Notes under the pieces: generated by a model
Database searches by the model: none
Told to the model about the DNA's origin: nothing
What the model saw: only the letters and a program-made list of their open reading frames with translations
Shown here: positions 26,654 to 36,149 of the stretch, piece by piece
How the letters are laid out: the number at the start of each line of letters is the position of its first letter
How positions within the stretch are numbered: position 1 is the first letter of the stretch
DNA from: Mercurialis annua
Taxonomy: Eukaryota > Streptophyta > Magnoliopsida > Malpighiales > Euphorbiaceae
Reading direction: 5' to 3'
Length of the DNA: 64,000 bases
Assembly: GCF_937616625.2 (NCBI RefSeq)
Contig: NC_065573.1
Span: forward strand, 9,935,001 to 9,999,000
Position numbers and translations under genes: made by a program

Positions 26654-29600
26654 GTCGCGACTCAAGTCTCTTTAACGCGTCGTTCCGATTACCAAAGCAT
26701 GGTTAGGTTATATTACGCAAAGTGTGCGTGAAAAGTAACGTTAGATTAGTATGGCGCGTCCTATGTCTCTTTAATGCGTCGTTCCGATTACCTAAGCATG
26801 GTTAGGTTATTCTACGCAAAGTGTGCGTGAAAAGTGACACTAGATTAGTATATCACGTCGCAAGTCTATTTAACGCGTCGTTCCGATTACCTAAGCATGG
26901 TTAGGTTATTTTACACAAAGTATGCGTGAAAAGTGACGCAAGATTAGTATGTCGTGTCTCAAGTCTCTTTAACGCGTTGTTCCGATTATATAAGCATAGA
27001 TATGTTATATTACGCTAAGTGCGCGTTAAAAGAGTCGCTAGATTAGTATGTCACGTCACAAGTCTCTTTAACGAGTCGTTATGATTACCTATGCATGGTT
27101 AAATAATACTACCAAAAGTGTGCGTAAAAAGTGACGATAGATTAGTATGACGCGTCTCAAGTTATTTTAACGTGTCATTCTGTGTAAAAAGTGACGCTAG
27201 ATTAGTATGGCGCGTCTCAAGTCTCTTTAACGCATCGTTTCGATTACCATGCTTATGTCACGTTACAAGTCTCTCTATCAAATCGTTCCCACTACCAAAG
27301 CATGTTTCGGTTAACGCAAAGTTTGCGTGAAAATTGACAGTAAATTAGTATGTCGCATCTCAAGTCTCTTTAACGCGTCGTTTCGATTACCTAAGTATGG
27401 TTAGGTTACTGTACACAAAGTGAGCGTGAAAAGTGTCGCTAGATTAGCATGTCGCGTATCAAGTCTCTTTAACGCGCCATTCCGATTACCTAAGAATGGT
27501 AGGTTATCTTAAGCAAAGTCTGCGTGAAAAGTGACGCTAGATTAGTATGTCGCGTCTCTAGTCTCTTTAACGCGTCGTTCTGATTACCTAAGCATGGTTA
27601 TTTTATATTACGCCAAGTGCGCGTTTAAAGTGTCGCTAGATTAGTATGTCGCATCCAAGTCCCTTTAACGCGTTGTTACAAATACCTAAGCATGGTTAAG
27701 TTATATTACGCAAAGTGTGTTTAAAAAGTGACGCTAGATTAGTATGGCGCGCCTCAAGTCTCTTTAACGCATCGTTTCAATTACCTAAGCATGGTTAGGT
27801 TATTTTATGCAAAGTGTGCGTGAAAAGTGACGCTAGATTAGTATGTTGCATCTTAAGTCTCTTTCCGCTTCGTTCCGATTACTTAAGCATGGGTAGGTTA
27901 TTTTACGTAAAGTGTGCGTGAAAAGTGACGCTAGATTAGTATGTTGCGTCTCAAGTCTCTTTAGCACGTCGTACCGATTACCTAAGCATGGCTAGGTTAT
28001 ACTGCGCAAAGAGTGTGTGAATAGTGACTCTAGATTAGTATGTCACGTTTCGAGTCTCTTTAACGCGTCGTTTCGATTACCATACTTTTCTTGCTTAACA
28101 AGTGTCTCTGACGCGTCATTCTGATTATCAAAGCATGGTTAGGTTATATTATGCAAAGTGTGCATGAAAAGTGACAATAAATTAGTATGTCCTGCCTCAA
28201 GTCTCTTTAACATGTCGTTCTGATTACCCATGGATATGTTATATTACGCCAAGTGCGCGTTAAAAGTGTCGCCAGATTAGTATGTCACGTCACAAGTCTC
28301 TTCAACGCGTTGTTACGGTTACATAAGAACGGTTAGGTTATACTACGCAAAGTTTGTGTAAAAAGTGATGCTAGATTAGTATGTCGTGTCTCAAGTCTCT
28401 TTAACGTGTCGTTTCGATTACCATGCTTATGTTACATTACAAGTCTCTTTAACGCGTCATTCCGGTTATCTAAGCATGTTTAGATTATAATAAGCAAAGA
28501 GGGGTTAAAAAGTGACGCTAGATTAGTATGGCGCGTTTCAAGTCTCTTTAACACGTCGTTTCGATTACCATGCTTACGTCGCGTCACAAGTGTCTCTAAC
28601 GCGTCGTTCTGATTACCTAAGCATGGTTAATTTATATTACGCAAAGTGTCCGTGAAAAGTTACAATAGATTAGTATGTCACGTCTTAAGTCTCTTTAACT
28701 CGTTGTTCTGATTACCTAAGCATGGTTAAGTTATATTACGCAAAGTGTGCGTGAAAAGTGACTCTAGATAAGTATGTCGCGTCTCAAATCTCTTTAACTC
28801 GTCGTTCTGATTACCTAAGCATGGTTAAGTTATATTACGCAAAGTGTGCGTGAAAAGTGACGCTCGATTAGTATGTCGCGTCTCAAGTCTCTTTAACGCG
28901 TCGTTCTGATTACCTAAGCATAGTTTCGTTTTATTACACCAAGTGCGCGTTAAAAGTGTTGCTAGATTAGTATGTCGCGTCACAAGACCCTTTAACGCGT
29001 TGTTACGATTACCTAAGCATGGTTAGGTTATATTACGCAAAGTATGCGTAAAAAGTGACGCTCTAGATTAGTATGGCGCGTCTCAAGTATCTTTAGCGCG
29101 TTGTTTCGATTATCATGCTTATGCACGTCACAAGTCTCTCTAACACGTCGTTCTGATTATCAAAGCATGGTTAGGTTATATTACACAAAGTGTGCATGAA
29201 AATTGATAATAGATTAGTATGTCACGTCTCGAGTCTTGTTAACGAGTCATTTCGATTACATATGCATGGTTAGGTCATTTTACGTGCGTGAAAAGTGATG
29301 CTAGATTAGTATGTCGCGTCTCAAGTCTCCTTAACACGTCGTTCCGATTACCTAAGCATGGTTAAGTTATATTACGCAATGTGTGCGTGGAAACTGTTGC
29401 TAGGTTAGTATGTCGCGTCTCAAGTCTCTTTTACGCGTCGTTCCGATTACCTAAGCATGGTTAAGTTATATTACGCAAAATGTGCGTGAAAAGTGACGCT
29501 AGATTAGTATGTCGTATCTCAAGTCTCTTTAATGCGTCGTTCCGATTACCGAAACTTGGTTAGGTTATTCTATGCAAAGCGTGCGTAAAGAGTGACGCTA

Positions 29601-32299
29601 GATTAGTATGGCGCGTTTCAAAAATCTTTAACACGTCATTTCGATTACCATGCTCATGTCGCGTCACAAGTGTCTCAAACGCGTCGTTCTAATTACCAAA
29701 GAAAAGTGTGCGTGAAAAGTGACAATATATTAGTATGTCGCATCTCAAGTCGCTTTAAAGTGTCGTTCTGATGACCTAAGCTTGGTTAGGTTATTCTACG
29801 CAAAGTGTGCGTGAAAAGTGACGCTAGATTGGTATGTCGCTTCTCAAGTCCCTTTAACGTGTGTTCCGATTACCTAAGCATTGTTAGGTTATATTACGCA
29901 AAGTGTGCGTGAAAAGTGACCCTAGATTAGTATATCGCGTCTCAAGTATCTTTAACACGTCGTTTTGATTACCAAAGCATGGTTATGTTATATTAAGCCA
30001 AGTGCAAGTTAAAAGTATCGCTAGATTAGTATGTCGCATCACTAGTCTTTTTAACGCATTGTTATGTTACCTAAATATGGTTAAGTTATATTACGCAAAG
30101 TGTGCGTAAAAAGTGTCGTTAGATTAGTATGGCACGTATCAAATCTCTTTAACGCATTGTTTCGATTACCATGCATATGTCACATTATAAGTCTCTTTAA
30201 CACATCGTTCCAATTACGATAGCATGGTTAGGTTAAATACACAAATTGTGCGTGAAAAGCGACAATTGATTAGTATGTCGCGTCACATGTCTCTTTAACC
30301 CGTCGTTCCAATTACCTAAGCATGGTTGGGTTATTTTACGCAAAGTGTGCGTGAAAAGTGATGCTAGATTAGTATGTCGTGTCACAAGTCTCTTTAACGC
30401 GTTGTTCCAATTACCCAAGCATGGTTTAGTTATATTATGCGATATGTGCGTGAAAACTGTTGCTAGGTTACGTTCTAATTACCTAATAATCATGGTTAGG
30501 TTATTTTACGCGAAGTGTGCGTGAAAACTGACGCTAGATTAGTATGTCGCGTCTCAAGTCTCTTTAACGCGTCGTTTCGAATAACTAAGCATGGTTAGGT
30601 TATATTCCGCAAAGCGTGCGTCAAAAGTGATGCTAGATTAGTATGGCGCGTTTTATGTCTCTTTAACGCATCATTTCAATTACCATCGTTCTGATTACCT
30701 AAGCATGGTTAGGTTATATTACGCAAAGTGTGCGTGAGAAGTGACGCTAGATTAGTATGTCGCATCTCAAGTCTCTTTAATGTGTGTTTGGATTACCTAA
30801 GCATGGTTAGGTTATATTACGTAAAATGTGCGTGAAAAGTGACGCTAGATTAGTATGCCACCTCCTAAGTCTCTTTCACGCGTCGTTCCGATTACCTAAG
30901 CATGGTTAGGTTATATTACGCAAAGTCTGCGTAAAAAGTGACGCTAGATTACTATAGCGCGTCTCAAGTCTCTATAACGCGTCGTTTCGATTACCATGCT
31001 TAAGTTGCTTAACAAGTGTCTTTAACGCGTCGTTCTGATTACCTAAGTATGGTTAGGTTATATTATGCAAAGTGTGTGTGAAAAGTGACAATAGATTAGT
31101 ATGTCGCGCCTCAAGGCTCTTTAACGCGTCGTTCCGATTACCTAAGCATGGATATGTTATATTACACCAAGTGCGCGTTAAAAGTGTCGCTAGATTAGTA
31201 TGTTGCGTCACAAGTCTTTATAACGCGCTGTTACGATTACTTAGACATGGTTAGGTTATATTACGCACAATATGTGTAAAGAGGGACGGTAGATTAGTAT
31301 GTCGCATCTCAAGTCTCTTTAAGGCATCATTTCGATTACCATGCTTATGTTATGTTACAAATCTCTCTAACACGTCGTACCGATTACCTAAGCATGGTTT
31401 GGTTATATTACGCAAAGTGTGTGTGAAAAGTGACAATAGATGAGTATGTCGCGTCTCAAGTGTCTTTAACGCGTCATTACGATTATGTAAGCATGGTTAG
31501 GTTATTTTGGGCAAATTGTGCGTGAAAAGTGACGCTAGATTAGTATGTCGCATCTCAAGTCTCTTTAACGTGTCGTTCCGATTACCTAAGCATATTTAGG
31601 TTATATTACGCAATGTGTGCGTGAAAACTGTCGCTAGGTTAGTATGTCGTATCTCAAGTCTATTTAACGCGTCGTTCCTATTACCTAAGCATGGTTAGGT
31701 TATTTTACGCAAAGTGTGCGTGAAAAGTGATGCTAGATTAGTATGTCGCCTCTCAAGTCTCTTTAGCGCGTCGTTCCGATTACCTAAGCATGGTTAGGTT
31801 ATATTACGCAAAGTGTGCTTAAAAGGTGAGGCTAGTTTAGTATGGCGTGTTTCAAGTCTCTTTAACATGTCATTTCGATTACCATGCTTATGTCGCGTCA
31901 TAAGTGTCTCTAACGCGTCGTTCTGATTACCTATGCATGGTTAGGTCATATTACGCAAAGTGTGGTCGATAAATGATAATAGACTAGTATGTCGTGTCTT
32001 AAGTCTCTTTAACGCGTCGTTCCGATTACCTAAGCATGGTTAGGTTATTTTACGCGAAGTGTGCGTGAAAAGTGACGCTAGATTAGTATGTTGCGTCATA
32101 AGTCTCTTTAACGCGTCGTTCCTATTACTTAAGCATGGTTAGGTTATGTTACGCAACGTGCGCGTGAAAACTGTTGCTAGTTTAGTATGTCGTGTCTCCA
32201 GTCTCTTTAATGCGTCGTTTTGATTACCTCATGGTTAGGTTATATTACGCAAAATGTGCGTTAAAAGTGTCGCCAGATTAGTATGTCGCGTCACAAGTC
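26654..32299 (+). repeat. Superblock copy A (partial)
   Basis: The order of variant monomers matches copy B (about 37228 onward) and copy C (about 53480 onward). Markers include GTCGCGACTCAAG followed by CGTCCTATGTC near 26654/37228/53490, and GCAAAGAGGGGTTAAAAAG near 28493/39426/55672. Copy A lacks the CACTA insertion and is cut off at 32299 by the organelle-like insert. Confidence 0.85.
29105..29107 (+). other. Empty CACTA target site in copy A
   Basis: The satellite reads GCGTTGTTTCGATTATCATG without interruption. In copy B the same place is split by the CACTA-like element just before TTCGATTATCATG. This is an unoccupied target site, supporting insertion at copy B only. Confidence 0.8.
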
Positions 32300-32302
32300 T
32301 TT

Positions 32303-32437
32303 GTAACGTTTGTAAACATTTGGATTAAATCGCCAAAAAGGTGAAATATTTGGTTTTGTTTTGTAACGTTTGTAAACGGTTGGCTAAAACTGCTATAAAG
32401 GTGAAACGTTTGGATTTGTTTCGTAACGTTTGTAAAC
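32303..32437 (+). repeat. 60-bp tandem repeat, two units and a partial
   Basis: GTAACGTTTGTAAAC starts at 32303, 32363 and 32423, an exact 60-bp period. The two full units share GTGAAA, GTTTGG and TTTGTTT blocks but differ at about a fifth of positions. The third ends after 15 bp. The repeat sits at the left edge of the organelle-like insert. No source is recognised. Confidence 0.85.
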
Positions 32438-32907
32438 AACAAAAAAAGAAATTGTACAGTACGAAATTAAATAAAAAAAGACTGAACTCATAAAAAAAAA
32501 AAAGATAGACCGATCGTTCGAGTCGTTCCAATTCATTTAAGCCAGTATAGATATCAAAAAAAGACGGGAGCGCCGTCTTCGCAAACATGAATAGATTAGG
32601 AGAGATGGAGCTTGTACAGTACTACCAGTACCAGAAATGCATCTCCTTCGTCCGCGCGCGATAGCTCTACCTGGCGTGCCGTGCCGTCTTGTATGCAAGC
32701 GAAGCGCTATTGGAGGCAATAGAATAAATAGCTCACTGAGCGATGATTGATGTAGCCCCCCACCTCTGAAAGCTGAAGGAAGGCAGTGCCCTCGATTGTT
32801 TTATTCTAGAGAGAAGAAAAGAATTATGGCGCCCCAGAACCGTGACATCCAGCAGCAGCATCCCCTTGCGTGCGAGAGACTTCTAGAAAAAAATTCTAAG
32901 TCATCAC
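32438..32907. other. Unassigned non-satellite sequence, possibly mitochondrial
   Basis: Unique sequence with higher GC than the plastid-like part, including GCAAGCGAAGCGCTATTGG and CTGAAAGCTGAAGGAAGGCA. The texture recalls plant mitochondrial intergenic DNA, but I cannot match it to a gene. Short reading frames here (for example the minus-strand frame at 32537-32719) show no recognisable domain and are treated as chance. The mitochondrial label is inference only. Confidence 0.35.
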
Positions 32908-32995
32908 CGGAAAGAGAGGGATTCGAACCCTCGGTACGAATAACTCGTACAACGGATTAGCAATCCGACGCTTTAGTCCACTCAGCCATCTCTCC
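32908..32995 (-). tRNA. trnS-GCU: Plastid-type tRNA-Ser (GCU), nuclear copy
   Basis: On the minus strand this is an 88-nt class II serine tRNA. It begins GGAGAGATGGCTGAGTGG, has anticodon loop TTGCTAA with anticodon GCT (plus-strand bases 32959-32961), and a long variable arm with perfect stem GTACGA/TCGTAC. The T arm is GAGGG-TTCGAAT-CCCTC and the acceptor strand TCTTTCC pairs with GGAGAGA (one G-U). Length, arm order and sequence match the plastid trnS-GCU family, not the bacterial-type nuclear or native mitochondrial serine tRNAs as I know them. The fold looks intact apart from a U-U at the top of the anticodon stem. No CCA is encoded. Within a nuclear satellite it is probably not expressed as a plastid tRNA, so it is best read as an organelle-derived fossil. 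Confidence 0.9.
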
Positions 32996-33000
32996 CGATT

Positions 33001-33537
33001 GAAAAAGGATACTTACTATGTTACATACAAGTAACGCTTAAAAAATAAAAAAAGCCTTTATTCTTTATTCTTTCTTTATTTTATTACTTTACTTTCAATT
33101 TTCAGAATTCTTTCAGAATTCCTTTTTATAGTTCGTTTTTTTTTATATGGTTTTATACGGAGCTATAAAATTTAATACACCCGATATTTAATATCTCCTA
33201 TTAATTATTCTATTAATATTCATTATTCTAATTATTATATTTATTATATTGTATTAATTTAATTAATAATTTTAATTAATAATTCATTATATAATTAGTA
33301 ATTTTTTAATTAATTTTTTAAAACAGAATAAAATATTTATATAAAAATAAAATATATATATATATAATAAAATATAATAAATAAATATATAAAAGAAAAT
33401 AATATATAAAAAATTATAAAAAATTTCAATAAATAATATAAGAAAAATATAAGAAATGTAAGAAAATATTCGTATATATTTAGTATATAATTTAATGGAA
33501 AATACAACTCTAAAATAAATATAGAAAACTTTCATCC
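33001..33537. other. AT-rich spacer resembling plastid trnS-trnG intergenic region
   Basis: Starts GAAAAAGGATACTTACTATG directly beyond the 5' end of the tRNA, where plastid genomes have the trnS-GCU to trnG spacer. Very AT-rich, with a TA run near 33350-33366 and long A/T tracts. The 82-codon minus-strand frame at 33287-33535 is low-complexity (Tyr, Ile, Phe) and not a gene. No second tRNA or other plastid gene is reached before satellite resumes at about 33541. Confidence 0.6.
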
Positions 33538-34365
33538 GTAAGCTAGATTAGTATGTCCAGTCTTAAATCTCTTTAACGCGTCGTTCTGATTACCTAAGCA
33601 TGGTTAGGTTCTATTACGCAAAAAGTGTGCATAAAAAGTGACGCTAGATTAGTATGTTCTGTCTCAAGTCTCTTTAACGCGTCGTTTCGCTTACCATACT
33701 TATCTAGCGTCACAAGTCTCTTTAACGCGTCGTTCCGATTACCTAAGCATGGTTAGGTTATATTAAGTAAAGCGTGCGTGAAAAGTGACGTTAGATTAGT
33801 ACGTCGCGTCTCAAGTCTCTCTAATACGTCGTTCCGATTTCCTAAGCATTGTTAGGTTATATTACGCAAAGTGTGCGTGAAAAGTGACACTAGATTAGTA
33901 TGTCTCGTCTCAAGTCTCCATACGCGTCGTTTTGATTTCCTAAGCATGGTTATGTCACATTTCGCAAAGTGTGCGTAAAAAGTGACGCTATATTAATATT
34001 GCGCGTCTCAAGTCTCTTTCGATTATAATGCTTATGTCGCGTCACAAGTCTCTCTAACACGTCATTCTGATTACCTAAGCATGGTTAGGTTATATGAGGC
34101 AAAGTATGCGTGAAAAATGACAATAGATTAGTATGTCGCGTCTTAAGTCTATTTAATACGTTGTTTCAATTAATTAAGCATGGTTAGGTTATATTACGCA
34201 CAGTGTACGTGAAAAATGACAATGGATTAGTATGTCGTGTCTTCAGTCTATCTAACTTGTCATTCTGATTACCTAAGCATTGTGAAAAGCGACGCTAGAT
34301 TAGTATGTCGCGTCTCAATTCTCTTTATCGCGTTGTTCCGATTACCTAAGCATGGTTAGGTTATA

Positions 34366-34698
34366 CTCCCTCCGTCCCGTAAAGATAGAAAAAGTAGCTA
34401 CTTTTTTTGTCCCACAAAGATAGAAAAAGTAGTGTTAGTTAACTATAAAATTATTAAAATACCCTTATATCAACATTAATTGAATTAAAGTTTCAATGTA
34501 TGGTTTTTATGCATCTAAAATTCTATTGGCTAATATTTATATAGTGGCTTTGGGTTGTGTGAATCACTAATTTATTATGATTTACTTCAAGAAATTAAAA
34601 GGACAATTTAGGAAAATTATCACAAATTACCTATAATTAACTACTTTCTTAATTCTTGTGAAATAACTACTTTTTCTATCTTTACGGGGCGGAGGGAG
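34366..34698. mobile_element. Stowaway-like MITE, copy 1
   Basis: A 333-bp element with terminal inverted repeats: left end CTCCCTCCGTCCCGTAAAGA, right end the reverse complement of CTCCCTCCGCCCCGTAAAGA. The TIRs pair over about 32 bp with one mismatch. TA dinucleotides flank it at 34364-34365 and 34699-34700, the target duplication expected for Tc1/mariner-type Stowaway MITEs. The interior is AT-rich and non-coding. A second internal copy of the AAAGATAGAAAAAGTAG end motif lies near 34410. It interrupts a satellite monomer at GGTTA/TTACAC. Confidence 0.93.
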
Positions 34699-36101
34699 TA
34701 TTACACAAAGCGTGCGTGAAAAGTAACGCTAGATTAGTATTTCGCGTCTCAAGTCTCTTTAAAGCGTCGTTCCGATTATCTAAGTACAGTTAGGTTATAT
34801 TATGCAAAGTGTACGTGAAAAGTGACACTAGATTAGTATGTCGCGTCTAAAGTCACTTTAACGCGTCGTTCTGATTACCTAAGCGTGGTTTGGTTATATT
34901 ACACAACGTGTGCGTAAAAAGTGACGCTAGATTAGTATGTCCCGTCTCGAGTCTTTTTAACGCGTCGTTTCGATTGCCATGCTTATGTCGAGTCACAAGT
35001 CTTTCTAACGCATCGTTCCGATTACCTAACCATGGTTAGGTTATATTACGCAAAGTGTGCGTGAAAAATGACAATAGAATAGTATATCGCGTCTCAAGTC
35101 TATTTAACGCGTCGTTCCTATTATCTAAGCATGGTTAGGTTATATTACGCAGAGTGTACGTGAAAAGTGACGCTAGATTAGTATGTCGCGTCTCAAGGCT
35201 CTCTAACGCGTTGTTCTGATTACCTAAGCATGGTTAGGTTATATTACGCAAAGTGTGCGTGAAAAGTGACGCTAGATTAGTATGTCGCGTCTCAATTCTC
35301 TTTGTCGCGTTGTTCCGCTTACCTAAGCATGGTTAGGTTATTGCACAAAGCGTGCATGAAAAGTAACGCTAGGTTAGTATGTCGTGTCTCAAGTCTCTTT
35401 AACGTGTCGATTCGATTACCATGCTTATGTAGCGTCACACGTCTCTCTAACGCGTCGTTCCGATTACCTAAGCATGGTTAGGTTATATTATGAAAATTGA
35501 GCGTGATAAGTGAAAATAGATTAGTATGTCACTTCTCAAGTCTCTTTAACGCGTTGTTCCTATTTCCTAAGCATAGTTAGATTGTATTACGCAAAGAGTG
35601 CATGAATAGTGACGCTAGATTCGTATGTCGCGTCTCAAGTCTTTTTAAGGCGTCACTCCGATTACCTAAGCATGGTTAGGTTATATTACGTAAAGTGTGA
35701 GTACAAAGTATTGCTATAATAGTATGGCGCGTCTCAAGTGACTTTAACGCGTCGTTCCAATTACCTAAGCATGGTTAGGTTATATTACGGAAAGTGTGCG
35801 TAAAAAGTGACGTTAGATTAGTATGTCGCGTCACAAGTCTCTCTAACGCGTCGTTCAAATTACCTAAGCATGGTTATATTATATTACGCAAAGTGTGCGT
35901 GAAAAGTGATGCTAGATTAGTATGTCACGTCTCAATTCTCTTTAACGCGTCGTTCCGAATACCATGCTTATGTTGCGTCACAAGTCTCTTAATATGTCGT
36001 TCGATTACCTAAGCAGTGTTTGATTATATTACGCAAAGTGTGCGTGAAAAGTTACAATAGATTAGTATGTCGCGTCTCAAGTCTCTTTAACGCGCTGTTT
36101 C

Positions 36102-36149
36102 GATTACCATGCTTATGTCGCGTCACAAGTCTCTTTAACACGTCGTTCC
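36102..36149 (+). repeat. 48-bp half-monomer (representative)
   Basis: Begins GATTACCATGCTTATGTCGC, runs through CGTCACAAGTCTC, and reaches the next GATTACC-type boundary after 48 bp instead of 99. Compared with a full monomer it lacks the stretch from the dyad core to GATTAG, and TAAGCAT is replaced by its reverse complement ATGCTTA. Dozens of such units occur across the window, usually singly between full monomers and usually carrying CACAAGTCTCTCTAAC rather than CTCAAGTCTCTTTAAC, so they form their own sequence subfamily. Confidence 0.85.

Larger units (their letters stand above)
15839..32299 (+). repeat. Satellite array block 4, plus orientation
   Basis: About 16 kb of plus-strand ~99-bp monomers mixed with 48-bp half-monomers. 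The first 2.5 kb belongs to the 12-kb duplication. From about 18320 the order of variants changes. 19771-20368 is repeated at 22198-22795, and 26654 onward is a partial third copy of the superblock seen at 33641-49690 and 49921-63410. The array stops mid-monomer at about 32299 (GTCACAAGTCT), where organelle-like DNA begins. Reading frames of 60-87 codons here follow satellite phase and are not genes. Confidence 0.93.
32300..33540. other. Organelle-like DNA insert in the satellite array
   Basis: About 1.24 kb of non-satellite DNA. The flanking satellite is out of phase: the left side stops after GTCACAAGTCT and the right side resumes with GCTAGATTAGTATG, so satellite was lost or rearranged at insertion. 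The best-identified part is a plastid-type trnS-GCU at 32908-32995 followed by AT-rich sequence resembling the plastid trnS-trnG spacer. The left half does not look plastid and may be mitochondrial. A nuclear copy of organelle DNA (NUPT, or NUMT carrying plastid DNA) is the likeliest reading. Confidence 0.75.

Noticed and set aside
32537..32719. 60-codon arginine-rich minus-strand frame
   Set aside because: No motif, ribosome-binding context or homologue that I recognise; likely chance in the unassigned organelle-like segment.
33287..33535. 82-codon minus-strand frame rich in Tyr, Ile and Phe
   Set aside because: Low-complexity translation of AT-rich spacer next to the plastid-type tRNA; no protein family is recognisable.
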